Of a stretch of 64,000 nt of DNA, positions 7,968 through 15,489 are shown piece by piece (positions within the stretch are counted from its first letter, which is position 1; every line of letters starts with the position of its first letter). The notes beneath the pieces are model-generated. The model was given only the letters and a program-made list of their open reading frames with translations. It did no database searches and was not told where the DNA came from. The translations under genes and the position numbers were made by a program. This DNA comes from Kushneria konosiri. Its GTDB lineage: Bacteria > Pseudomonadota > Gammaproteobacteria > Pseudomonadales > Halomonadaceae. Where the stretch lies: the NCBI RefSeq assembly GCF_002155145.1, contig NZ_CP021323.1:1922001-1986000 (forward strand). The letters are read 5' to 3'.

Positions 7968-10175
7968 TTGTTCGACGACGATATAAATGCCCTTTGCCAT
8001 TGGCACCAGATCCTGAATTCCCGCCGCCACCGCGGGTTTTTATGGCTGTCCGGCCCCGCCGGGGAGGTGCGTGCGCGCACCCAGACCCTGATCGAGCGTC
8101 TGGCGCTGACTGACGTTGTATGGGCCAGCGCCGCATCGCCTGATGCCTTCAGGACTTCGGTCGAGCCGCTGGCGATGAAAAAGGCCCGCACCCGGCTGGG
8201 CACCGAGCAGGGCGCCGTCGTGTTTGATGCCTTCAACGGTCTCGACCCGGATGCCTTCGGCGCACTGGCCGGCACCGTACGCGCCGGCGGGCTGCTGATC
8301 CTGCTCACACCCGACGACTGGGGAACGTCGCCGGATGCCGACTACGCCCGTCTGGCCGATTATCCATTTGAGTGGTCATCGCTTGACTCGCGCTATCTGG
8401 CCCGGCTGGTGCGCCTTTTGAGGGCAGACGATCAGGTGGCGTATCTGGCCGAGGGGCAGCCGCTTGTCGTGCCGCAGAATGAAGAAAAAACGGCGGTCGT
8501 ACCCGTACCGGTCGAGGACGCCGACTGTTTGAGTCCAGATCAGGCCCGGGCGGTGGCGGCCATTACGAAACTGCGTCGGCGACGCCCGCTGGTGCTCACG
8601 GCCGATCGCGGTCGCGGCAAGAGTGCCGCGCTGGGCATTGGTGCGGCGCGGCGTCTCATGCAGGGCGATCCCCGGATTCTGATCACCGCGCCCCGGTTTT
8701 CAAGCGTCGCCCCGGTGTTTGAGCGTCTCGCCGCGCAGCTGCCGGAGGGCGTTTTACAGGATCAGCGTTTTGTCTGGCAGGGCCGCGAGGTCTGTTTTGT
8801 CGCCCCTGACCGGCTGCAGGCGAGCCTTGATGAGCGGGGCGGCGATGGCAGCGTACTGCTGGTCGATGAGGCCGCAGCGCTTCCGGCAGCGGCGCTGCAT
8901 GACGCCCTTCGTGCGTTCCCGCGCGTGGTCTTTGCCACCACCGTGCACGGCTACGAGGGCAGCGGCCGTGGGTTTGCGCTGCGCTTTCGTGATCGACTGG
9001 ATCGGCTCACGCCGCAGTGGAAGGCAATGACGCTCGAGACGCCGATTCGCTGGGCGGATAATGACCCTCTGGAGCGCAGCGTTACCCGACTTCTGGCGCT
9101 GGCCGCCGATCCACCCCCTGATGACGACACCGCCGCAGAGCTTTATCACCATCGACTTGACCGCGACGCGCTCTCACGTGATGAAACGCGCCTTGAAGCG
9201 CTGTTTGCGCTGCTGGTGCAGGCGCATTACCGCACCTCGCCAACGGATCTTCGCACCCTGCTCGATGGCCCCGGTATTGGCATCGAAACGCTGGAGAGCG
9301 CCTCCGTCGCGGGGGAGGGCCAGCTACTGGCGGTGGCGGTTACCGTTGATGAAGGGGGCTTTGACGAAAGGCTTGCCGAGCAGATTGCCCGCGGCGAGCG
9401 GCGCCCGAGGGGTCATCTGATGGCGCAGTCGCTGGCGCTGCATGCCGGGGTGGTGGACGTTGCAACACACCGGCTGCGTCGCATCATGCGCCTGGCGGTG
9501 CTGCCCACGCGCCAGCGCCAGGGGCTGGGGCAGACGCTGGTCGAGAAGGTATGTGACGGCGCGCGCGGTGATGACATGGCACTTCTCGGTGCCAGTCTGG
9601 GCGCCGAGCCCGGGCTCATGGCCTTCTGGCAGCGCTGCGGCCTTGTGAGCGTGCGGCTGGGGCTGCATCCGGAAACCTCGACCGGTGAGCACCCGGTCAT
9701 GATGATCCGGCCCTTGAACAGGCAGGGCGATACGCTCAAGCACCTTTTGGGCGACGCCCAGCGCGAGCAGTTGCCACAGCTGCTGGCCTTTGAACTTTCT
9801 GACCTGTCGCCTGAGGTGGTGGCGCAAACGCTTTCGGATCAGGCGGTCATGGCATCGGTTCCCTCCCTTAAAGCTCGCATGCAGCTGGAGCGGCTGGCGC
9901 TCGGGCAGGCGCCGCTGGTACCGAGTCGTCAGGCGCTGGCCTGGCAGGTGCATCAACGGTTGCGGGCATGTGCCGGGGAGACGATTCCTGCCGAGCTGAG
10001 CACGCTATGCGGGCTGGTATGGCAGGGACGCTCGCTGGCCTGGCTGGCCCGGCGCGAGGGACTGACCGGCAGTGCACAGGCAATGTGCTGGGTGCGCCAA
10101 CAGGTGCGTCTGTTGCTGGAGGTCGAGGCGTCTCATGAGCACGCCGATGCGGCAAGGGGTGAGGGGGGAGGCTGA
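7968..10175 (+). CDS. tmcA: tRNA(Met) cytidine acetyltransferase TmcA
   Basis: A 735-residue protein of the TmcA/Kre33 family, which acetylates cytidine 34 in the elongator tRNA-Met anticodon using ATP and acetyl-CoA. The domains run in the expected order: an N-terminal DUF1726-like region, a helicase-like ATPase with Walker A TADRGRGKS (about 210-218) and the Walker B-like VLLVDEAAALP, then a GNAT acetyltransferase with the acetyl-CoA loop RQRQGLGQTL near residue 515, and a C-terminal tRNA-binding tail. The start is the TTG at 7968 with a GAGG site seven bases upstream. An earlier ATG at 7957 is out of frame. The gene is single and divergent from the DedA gene. Confidence 0.93.
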   Translation: MFDDDINALCHWHQILNSRRHRGFLWLSGPAGEVRARTQTLIERLALTDVVWASAASPDAFRTSVEPLAMKKARTRLGTEQGAVVFDAFNGLDPDAFGALAGTVRAGGLLILLTPDDWGTSPDADYARLADYPFEWSSLDSRYLARLVRLLRADDQVAYLAEGQPLVVPQNEEKTAVVPVPVEDADCLSPDQARAVAAITKLRRRRPLVLTADRGRGKSAALGIGAARRLMQGDPRILITAPRFSSVAPVFERLAAQLPEGVLQDQRFVWQGREVCFVAPDRLQASLDERGGDGSVLLVDEAAALPAAALHDALRAFPRVVFATTVHGYEGSGRGFALRFRDRLDRLTPQWKAMTLETPIRWADNDPLERSVTRLLALAADPPPDDDTAAELYHHRLDRDALSRDETRLEALFALLVQAHYRTSPTDLRTLLDGPGIGIETLESASVAGEGQLLAVAVTVDEGGFDERLAEQIARGERRPRGHLMAQSLALHAGVVDVATHRLRRIMRLAVLPTRQRQGLGQTLVEKVCDGARGDDMALLGASLGAEPGLMAFWQRCGLVSVRLGLHPETSTGEHPVMMIRPLNRQGDTLKHLLGDAQREQLPQLLAFELSDLSPEVVAQTLSDQAVMASVPSLKARMQLERLALGQAPLVPSRQALAWQVHQRLRACAGETIPAELSTLCGLVWQGRSLAWLARREGLTGSAQAMCWVRQQVRLLLEVEASHEHADAARGEGGG

Positions 10176-10241
10176 AGGAAAAGGTCGAATGGCGTATTCT
10201 TGGGAGCAATCATCAAGTCATATCGCACAGGGAGAATTTGC

Positions 10242-11696
10242 GTGAACGAACATCTGGAGACACTGGCCCCCATCCCGCTTTGGCGCCACTTTCGTACCTT
10301 CTGTGAAGTGCCACGCCCGTCCGGCAAGGAGGAGGCGCTGGCCCAGCGACTGGTGGCCTGGGCGACCGAGAAGGGGTTCGAGCACGAGCGCGATGATGCC
10401 GGCAATCTCCTGATTCGCAAGGCCGCCACTCCCGGCCACGAAGATCGTCCCGGCGTGGTACTGCAGGGGCATCTGGACATGGTCTCTCAGGCCGCCCCCG
10501 GCGTGACCCACGACTTTGATCGCGATTCGATCGACACTGAAATCCGTGACGGCTGGCTCTACGCCCGCGGTACGACGCTGGGCGCGGACAATGGCGTAGG
10601 CGCCTGTGCGGCGCTTGCCATCCTCGAAGAGGAGGGGCTCACCCATGGGCCGCTTGAAGCGTTGATGACGGTCGAGGAGGAAGCTTCGCTGGTCGGTGCC
10701 ATCAACCTGAAGCCGGGCTGGCTCAAGGGCCAATACCTGCTGAATCTGGACTCCGAAGACGAGGGGCAGGTCTACATCGGCTGCGCCGGCGGTGCCTCGG
10801 TGCGCACGAAGGCCACCCTGGTGAGGGCGCCTTTTGATGGGCCCATGGAAACGCTAATCATCAGTGTGCATGGTCTCAAGGGCGGTCACTCGGGGCTCGA
10901 TATTCATCTGGGGCTGGGTAACGCCAATCGGCTGCTGTCCCGCCTGCTGCATCGACTCTGCGACCACGGTCTGCGGCTGGTCGATTACGAGGGCGGCACC
11001 ATGGGCAACGCCATTACCCGTGAAGCGAAAGCCACGGTGGCACTGCCGAAGCAGCATCATGAGACGGTGATGGCACAGATCGAGCACTATCAGGAGATCT
11101 ATCGCCAGGAACTGGCAGGGCTCGATGATGGCGTGACCATCAGCGTATCGTCTGCACAGGCCGAGCGGGCACTGTCGAGTGAAGACACCTACCGCCTGAT
11201 GGGGCTGATGCATGGCCTGCCCTACGGCGTGGCAGGCATGAGTCGTTCGGCCTCGGGCGTGGTCGAGACGTCCAACAACCAGGGCATCGTGAGCCTGAAG
11301 GACGGCACCTTCTCGATTCAGCTGATGGTGCGTTCGCTGCGCGACTCGACCCGTGACGAGCTGGTGGCGCGCATTGCCACCCTGATGCGTCTGACCGGCT
11401 TCGAGCCTGCCATCAACGAAGGCTATCCGGGCTGGACGCCCGAGCCGGAATCCGAACTGCTCGCGCGCTTTGAGCGGGTCCACGAGCGCGTCACCGGAGA
11501 GGCGCCCGAGGTACGGGTCATTCATGCCGGGCTCGAGTGCGGGCTGATCGGTTCGAAAAACCCGGGCATGCAGATGATCTCGTTCGGGCCCACCATCCGC
11601 GGTGCCCACACCCCGGATGAGCGTGTGGAGCTCAGCGCGGTGGAAAATTTCTATGGTGTGCTCAAGGCCATGGTCGAGGACCTGGCACAGCGCTGA
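10242..11696 (+). CDS. pepD: Aminoacyl-histidine dipeptidase (peptidase D)
   Basis: A 484-residue M20-family metallopeptidase, the normal length for PepD, which hydrolyses Xaa-His dipeptides such as carnosine in the cytoplasm. Visible motifs are LQGHLDMVSQ (metal ligands H and D), the TTLGADNGVG loop, and MTVEEEASLVGA with the catalytic and zinc-binding glutamates. Later ones are NLDSEDEGQVYIGCAGG and the dimerisation-domain text VHGLKGGHSGLDI. The frame opens at 10200, but the GTG at 10242 with GGGAGA just upstream matches the family N-terminus (NEHLETLAPIPLWRHF) and is preferred. It is followed by a hairpin terminator, so it is probably monocistronic. Confidence 0.94.
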   Translation: MNEHLETLAPIPLWRHFRTFCEVPRPSGKEEALAQRLVAWATEKGFEHERDDAGNLLIRKAATPGHEDRPGVVLQGHLDMVSQAAPGVTHDFDRDSIDTEIRDGWLYARGTTLGADNGVGACAALAILEEEGLTHGPLEALMTVEEEASLVGAINLKPGWLKGQYLLNLDSEDEGQVYIGCAGGASVRTKATLVRAPFDGPMETLIISVHGLKGGHSGLDIHLGLGNANRLLSRLLHRLCDHGLRLVDYEGGTMGNAITREAKATVALPKQHHETVMAQIEHYQEIYRQELAGLDDGVTISVSSAQAERALSSEDTYRLMGLMHGLPYGVAGMSRSASGVVETSNNQGIVSLKDGTFSIQLMVRSLRDSTRDELVARIATLMRLTGFEPAINEGYPGWTPEPESELLARFERVHERVTGEAPEVRVIHAGLECGLIGSKNPGMQMISFGPTIRGAHTPDERVELSAVENFYGVLKAMVEDLAQR

Positions 11697-11718
11697 AGAC
11701 AGGTCACCGCGTCGTCAG

Positions 11719-11744
11719 GGGAGGGCTTTCGAGCCCTCCCTTCT
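11719..11744 (+). terminator. Probable terminator after pepD
   Basis: A perfect 9-bp stem GGGAGGGCT / AGCCCTCCC closes a TTCG tetraloop 22 bp after the pepD stop, followed by TTCT. UUCG loops are exceptionally stable. The T-tract is short, so this is likely rather than certain. Confidence 0.6.
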
Positions 11745-11861
11745 GGTATCTGGCGCTGGTCGCCCTGGCACGATAGCCTTGCAGAATATCGCTGATATAG
11801 CGTCCGGCCGACCGTCATGACGGCTGTAGAATCATCCGTACACAATCAAAAAGAGCGTTTC

Positions 11862-13451
11862 ATGCAGACCCCGGTTCTTTCCCGTCGCCGTCTGGCGGCG
11901 CTCGCGGCGCTGGGTGCCGCCGTGATGGTGACCGCCACGCCGGCGGGTGCCGATGAGTCTCCCACGTATCGTACCGCCGAAGTCATGGCCGAACTTCGCG
12001 ATCAGCCCCCGAAACTTCGCATGTTCCTGCAGCGCATGCCCAAGGGCGGTGACATTCACCATCATCTGTGGGGCACCCCCTGGCCGGAAACCCTGCTAAA
12101 AGAGGCCGGTCGTGCCGGCATGTGCGTGCGCGCCGACGGGTCGGCGATTGCGCCAGCGCCCTGCGAAGGCGATGCGCTGGTCGAAGCAGAGGGGCTGGCG
12201 CAGCGTGACAGCGTCCTGTACGCGGATCTGCTCAATGCCCTGTCGATGCGCAATACACCCAGCGGCCCTGGTACGCCACCGGTCGAGGGCCATGACCAGT
12301 TCTTTGCGACCTTCGATCGTTTTGCGCCGGTCGCTGCTGCCTCGTCCGGCGCGCTGCTGAGTGCCTCGAAGCAGCTGGCAGCGGGTGATCATCTGAGCTA
12401 TCTCGAAACCATTTCCAACCCGGGCGCCGTGCATGGCTTCGGCGCCATGGCGCAGTCCCGCGGGCTCGATGCCGATGATCTGGACGCCGCCTGGCAGGCG
12501 CTGTCGCCGAAGCTCGAGGCGTCGCTGGCAGACGCCCGCCGTGAAACCGATGAGATGTTTGCCACTGCCGACAAACGGCTGGGCTGTGACGGCAATAATG
12601 CCGCGCCTGGTTGTGACGTGACGGTGCGTCTGCAGGGCTTTGCCGTGCGTACCCAGCCGCCGATGGCAGTCTTTGGCGAGCTGATGATGGCCTTTGCGCT
12701 TGCCGATGCCGATCCGCGCTATGTGGGCGTCAATATCGTTGCACCGGAAGACAATCCGGTGGCGCTTGAAGACTATGATCGTCACATGAAGATGCTGGCC
12801 TTCCTCTCGAAACACTATCCCGATGTGCCGCTGGCGTTGCACGCCGGGGAGCTGACGCTCGGGCTGGTACCGCCGTTTGCGCTGCGGGATCACATTCAAA
12901 AGGCGGTCGATATGGCCGGTGCCCAACGCATCGGCCATGGCGTGGACATCGCTCATGAGCAGAATGCGCCAGAGCTTTTGCAGGCCATGGCGGACAACAA
13001 CGTGGCGGTGGAAATCAACCTGACCAGCAACGATGTGATCCTCGGCGTTCGCGGTGATGAGCATCCGCTCAATCTCTATCGCGATGCGGGGGTGCCGCTG
13101 GTGCTGGCCACCGACGATCAGGGCGTCTCCCGCATTGACCTGACCCACGAGTACGAGCGTGCCGTCACGGAGCAGGGCCTTGACTACCCGGCGCTCAAGC
13201 AGATGGCGCGTAACAGCCTCGAGTACAGCTTTTTGCAGGGCGAGAGTCTGTGGTCGCCCGGTGCGGCGGGCAAGGCGCGCGTCGCGGCCTGCCAGGGTGC
13301 ATCGCTCGACGTCGCCCCGAAAGGAGAGTGCGCCGATCTGCTGGAACACAGCGATCGTGCCCGGCTGCAGTGGCAGCTCGAGCAGGATCTGATGCGCTTT
13401 GAGGCGCAGATTGCGCAGTGGCCGAAGTGGCTGGGCGGTGACAGGCCCTGA
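11862..13451 (+). CDS. Exported adenosine deaminase-like metal hydrolase
   Basis: A 529-residue protein with a signal peptide (VLSRRRLAALAALGAAV, then likely cleavage near PAGA-DE); the SRRRLAAL core could be a twin-arginine signal. The mature part belongs to the adenosine deaminase superfamily, nearer to the secreted ADGF-like branch. Visible ligands are PKGGDIHHHLWG, LALHAGELTLG, QRIGHGVDI and VEINLTSND, with LATDDQG standing for the usual L-x-TDDP. Three cysteine pairs (in GMCVRADG/APCEG, RLGCDG/PGCDV and AACQG/GECADL) suit a disulfide-bonded periplasmic enzyme. A role in salvaging extracellular nucleosides is inferred. The ATG at 11862 is chosen because it starts the signal peptide directly; the frame opens at 11817. 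Confidence 0.82.
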   Translation: MQTPVLSRRRLAALAALGAAVMVTATPAGADESPTYRTAEVMAELRDQPPKLRMFLQRMPKGGDIHHHLWGTPWPETLLKEAGRAGMCVRADGSAIAPAPCEGDALVEAEGLAQRDSVLYADLLNALSMRNTPSGPGTPPVEGHDQFFATFDRFAPVAAASSGALLSASKQLAAGDHLSYLETISNPGAVHGFGAMAQSRGLDADDLDAAWQALSPKLEASLADARRETDEMFATADKRLGCDGNNAAPGCDVTVRLQGFAVRTQPPMAVFGELMMAFALADADPRYVGVNIVAPEDNPVALEDYDRHMKMLAFLSKHYPDVPLALHAGELTLGLVPPFALRDHIQKAVDMAGAQRIGHGVDIAHEQNAPELLQAMADNNVAVEINLTSNDVILGVRGDEHPLNLYRDAGVPLVLATDDQGVSRIDLTHEYERAVTEQGLDYPALKQMARNSLEYSFLQGESLWSPGAAGKARVAACQGASLDVAPKGECADLLEHSDRARLQWQLEQDLMRFEAQIAQWPKWLGGDRP

Positions 13452-13476
13452 ACATCAGATGCAGGCGCCGTCGGTA

Positions 13477-14673
13477 CTACGCCGCTGTACACGTGGTCAT
13501 CGGGCGGCGCAGGACGCTGATCAGCACGCTCAGTGACAGCGCCATCACGAAGGCACCGTAAACATATACCGTGGCCTCCAGCCCAAGGCGCTGGGTGGCC
13601 ACGCCCGCCGCCAGTGCCGGCAGACTGGCGGAGAGATAGCTCACCACATAAAACACCGCCATTAATGATGAGCGCTCGCCGGCCGGCGCCAGCGGCATGA
13701 CGGCGCGCAGCGCGCCCATGAATCCCGAACCGAATCCAAGACCTGCCACGCTGTAGCCGATGATTAAAAGCGCCAGGCTGTGTAGATGGACGCTGATCAG
13801 TACCAGCACCAGCCCGGCAGGCAACAGGGTGCTCGAGAGCAGCAGGATGGTGCGGATCGTGAAGCGTCGAAAGCGCCACACGCTGATGCCGCCCATGACT
13901 GACAGAATACAGGCCGGCAGTCCGCCCATCAGGGCGCTGTGAAATCCGGCGACCTGCTCGGCCAGGGCCGGCCCCAGTGACAGGCTGAAACCGCCCAGTG
14001 CCCAGGCGGCCACGTTGGCCGGCATGGTGCGCACAAACGTGGGCAGCACCACGGCCGGTACCCGGGCGCGGGGTGTCATCGAGGCCAGCGCGCCGGGGCG
14101 GCGTGTCACGCTCTCGCTCATGCGGCCAAGCCCCAGCACCTGCCAGGCGAATATCACGAGCATCACGACATACACCAGCCGCATCGGCCAGGGAGCGCCG
14201 GCGACCAGCACACTGGCGCCCAGCGCGCCCAGTCCCATGCCGATCATGGGGGCGACGCTGGCCATCACCGGGCCGCGCTGATGATCACTGTCCATTAGGG
14301 CAGCGCTCAACGCGCTGGTCACCACCCCGGTGGCCATGCCCTGCAGGATGCGAGCGGCGAACAGCCAGCCGAGATCGGAGGCCATCAAAAAGCAGCCCAT
14401 CGAGGCCAGTTCGATCACAAGACCCGCGGCAATGACCGGGCGGCGACCGAGATAATCCGACAGCGCCCCGGTAAATAAAAGCGTCAGCAGCAGCGCAAAC
14501 AGATAGCTGGCAAACACCAGCGTCAGCATGGAGGTGGAGAAGTCCCAGCTGGACTGATAGAGCTGATACAGCGGCGTAGGCACACCGGAGGCGGCCAGAA
14601 AGGCCATCAGCACCAGGGTGTAAAACACCAGTTCCCGCGGACGTGACATCGCCGGGGCAGTGGAAGAGGGCAT
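13477..14673 (-). CDS. MFS transporter
   Basis: A 398-residue protein with about 12 hydrophobic segments. The MFS loop 2-3 motif appears as GALSDYLGRRPVI near residue 75, after SGVPTPLYQLYQSSWDFS, a segment seen in many drug-efflux-type MFS proteins. The substrate cannot be read from sequence. The frame reaches a GTG at 14682, but the ATG at 14673 follows AAGGTG at a good distance and is preferred. A divergently transcribed TetR-family gene and two identical-arm operators lie just upstream, so this is very likely a ligand-inducible exporter under that repressor. It converges on the adenosine deaminase gene. Confidence 0.88.
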   Translation of the reverse strand: MPSSTAPAMSRPRELVFYTLVLMAFLAASGVPTPLYQLYQSSWDFSTSMLTLVFASYLFALLLTLLFTGALSDYLGRRPVIAAGLVIELASMGCFLMASDLGWLFAARILQGMATGVVTSALSAALMDSDHQRGPVMASVAPMIGMGLGALGASVLVAGAPWPMRLVYVVMLVIFAWQVLGLGRMSESVTRRPGALASMTPRARVPAVVLPTFVRTMPANVAAWALGGFSLSLGPALAEQVAGFHSALMGGLPACILSVMGGISVWRFRRFTIRTILLLSSTLLPAGLVLVLISVHLHSLALLIIGYSVAGLGFGSGFMGALRAVMPLAPAGERSSLMAVFYVVSYLSASLPALAAGVATQRLGLEATVYVYGAFVMALSLSVLISVLRRPMTTCTAA

Positions 14674-14684
14674 GAGGCACACCT

Positions 14685-14705
14685 TAAAGCAAAGGTTTTG
14701 CGTTA
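14685..14705. promoter_or_regulatory. TetR operator copy 1
   Basis: TAAAGCAAA, GG, TTTTGCGTTA. The core is the near-palindrome GCAAA/TTTTGC. It is identical to copy 2 except for the two central bases. It covers the region just upstream of the MFS Shine-Dalgarno. Confidence 0.75.
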
Positions 14706-14715
14706 GAATGCGCGC

Positions 14716-14744
14716 AGTGTAGGTGATTCGCCTGCTAAAGCAAA
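14716..14744 (-). promoter_or_regulatory. Candidate promoter of the MFS gene
   Basis: On the minus strand TTTGCT (-35, complement of 14739-14744) and TACACT (-10, complement of 14716-14721) are 17 bp apart. The -35 hexamer lies inside operator copy 2, so repressor binding there would block RNA polymerase. Confidence 0.5.
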
Positions 14745-14756
14745 TATTTTGCGTTA
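14736..14756. promoter_or_regulatory. TetR operator copy 2
   Basis: TAAAGCAAA, TA, TTTTGCGTTA, 51 bp from copy 1 start to start. It ends ten bases before the tetR ATG and immediately before its AGAGG ribosome site, suggesting autorepression as well as control of the MFS gene. Confidence 0.75.
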
Positions 14757-14765
14757 AGAGGCCTC

Positions 14766-15353
14766 ATGAGCCATAAACCGCTTCCTCGCCCCGGCGGACG
14801 CAGTGCCCGGGTGCAGCAGGCTGTCCACGCCGCCGTCAGCGCCCTGGATGACGGCGAGGGACGCACGCAGCTGACTATCCCGATGATCGCCGAGCACGCC
14901 GGGGTCACCCCGTCGACCATCTATCGACGCTGGGGCTCGCTGCGTGAACTGCTGGCCGACGTGGCGGCCGAGCGGCTGCGGCCGGAAGCGCCGTTAAGCG
15001 ATACCGGCTCGCTCGAGGAAGATCTGATGGTCTGGGCCGGTGAGTTCATGGAGGAGATGACTTCAAGGCCCGGCCAGCAGGCGCTGGCCGATGCACTCGG
15101 CAGTGCCAGCCACGACCCTCGGACGCGCTGTTACGACTGGCAGTGCGAGCAGATCGCGCTGATGCTGTCGCGCGCGCGCGATCGCGGTGAGTCATCGCTG
15201 CCATCGGTCGATACGCTGATCGATGTCATCATGGCACCCCTGCTCTATCGGGTCAGTCATGCCCCCGAGAGCCTGAGCGAGACGCGATTGCGCCACTGGG
15301 TGCGACGGGCCCTCGGCAGCGCCTGCGAAAACTTTAGGGCGAATACCGAATAA
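14766..15353 (+). CDS. TetR family transcriptional repressor
   Basis: A 195-residue protein with an N-terminal TetR helix-turn-helix: TIPMIAEHAGVTPSTIYRRWGSLRELLADV at about residues 38-67. The C-terminal part (SRPGQQALADALGS, TLIDVIMAPLLYRV) resembles the TetR_C ligand-binding domain common in efflux regulators. It is divergent from the MFS gene with an 82-bp gap carrying two copies of a 21-bp operator. By family rule it represses both genes until an effector binds. The ATG follows AGAGG. The effector is unknown. Confidence 0.9.
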   Translation: MSHKPLPRPGGRSARVQQAVHAAVSALDDGEGRTQLTIPMIAEHAGVTPSTIYRRWGSLRELLADVAAERLRPEAPLSDTGSLEEDLMVWAGEFMEEMTSRPGQQALADALGSASHDPRTRCYDWQCEQIALMLSRARDRGESSLPSVDTLIDVIMAPLLYRVSHAPESLSETRLRHWVRRALGSACENFRANTE

Positions 15354-15489
15354 GGCATGAATTCGGGCCCATTCCTCCTGATTGCCCCCGGCGTGCTCGT
15401 GGCACCCTTGGCGGCATGACATGAAGGCCGCCGTTTAAGGATGACACCCGGCGGCCGGCACCATCGCCGCCGATCAGGAGAGCCAGGGC

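Noticed and set aside
12096-13349. Minus-strand frame of 417 codons opposite the adenosine deaminase gene
   Set aside because: It is antisense to a gene with clear motifs, and its own translation has low-complexity basic composition without a domain.
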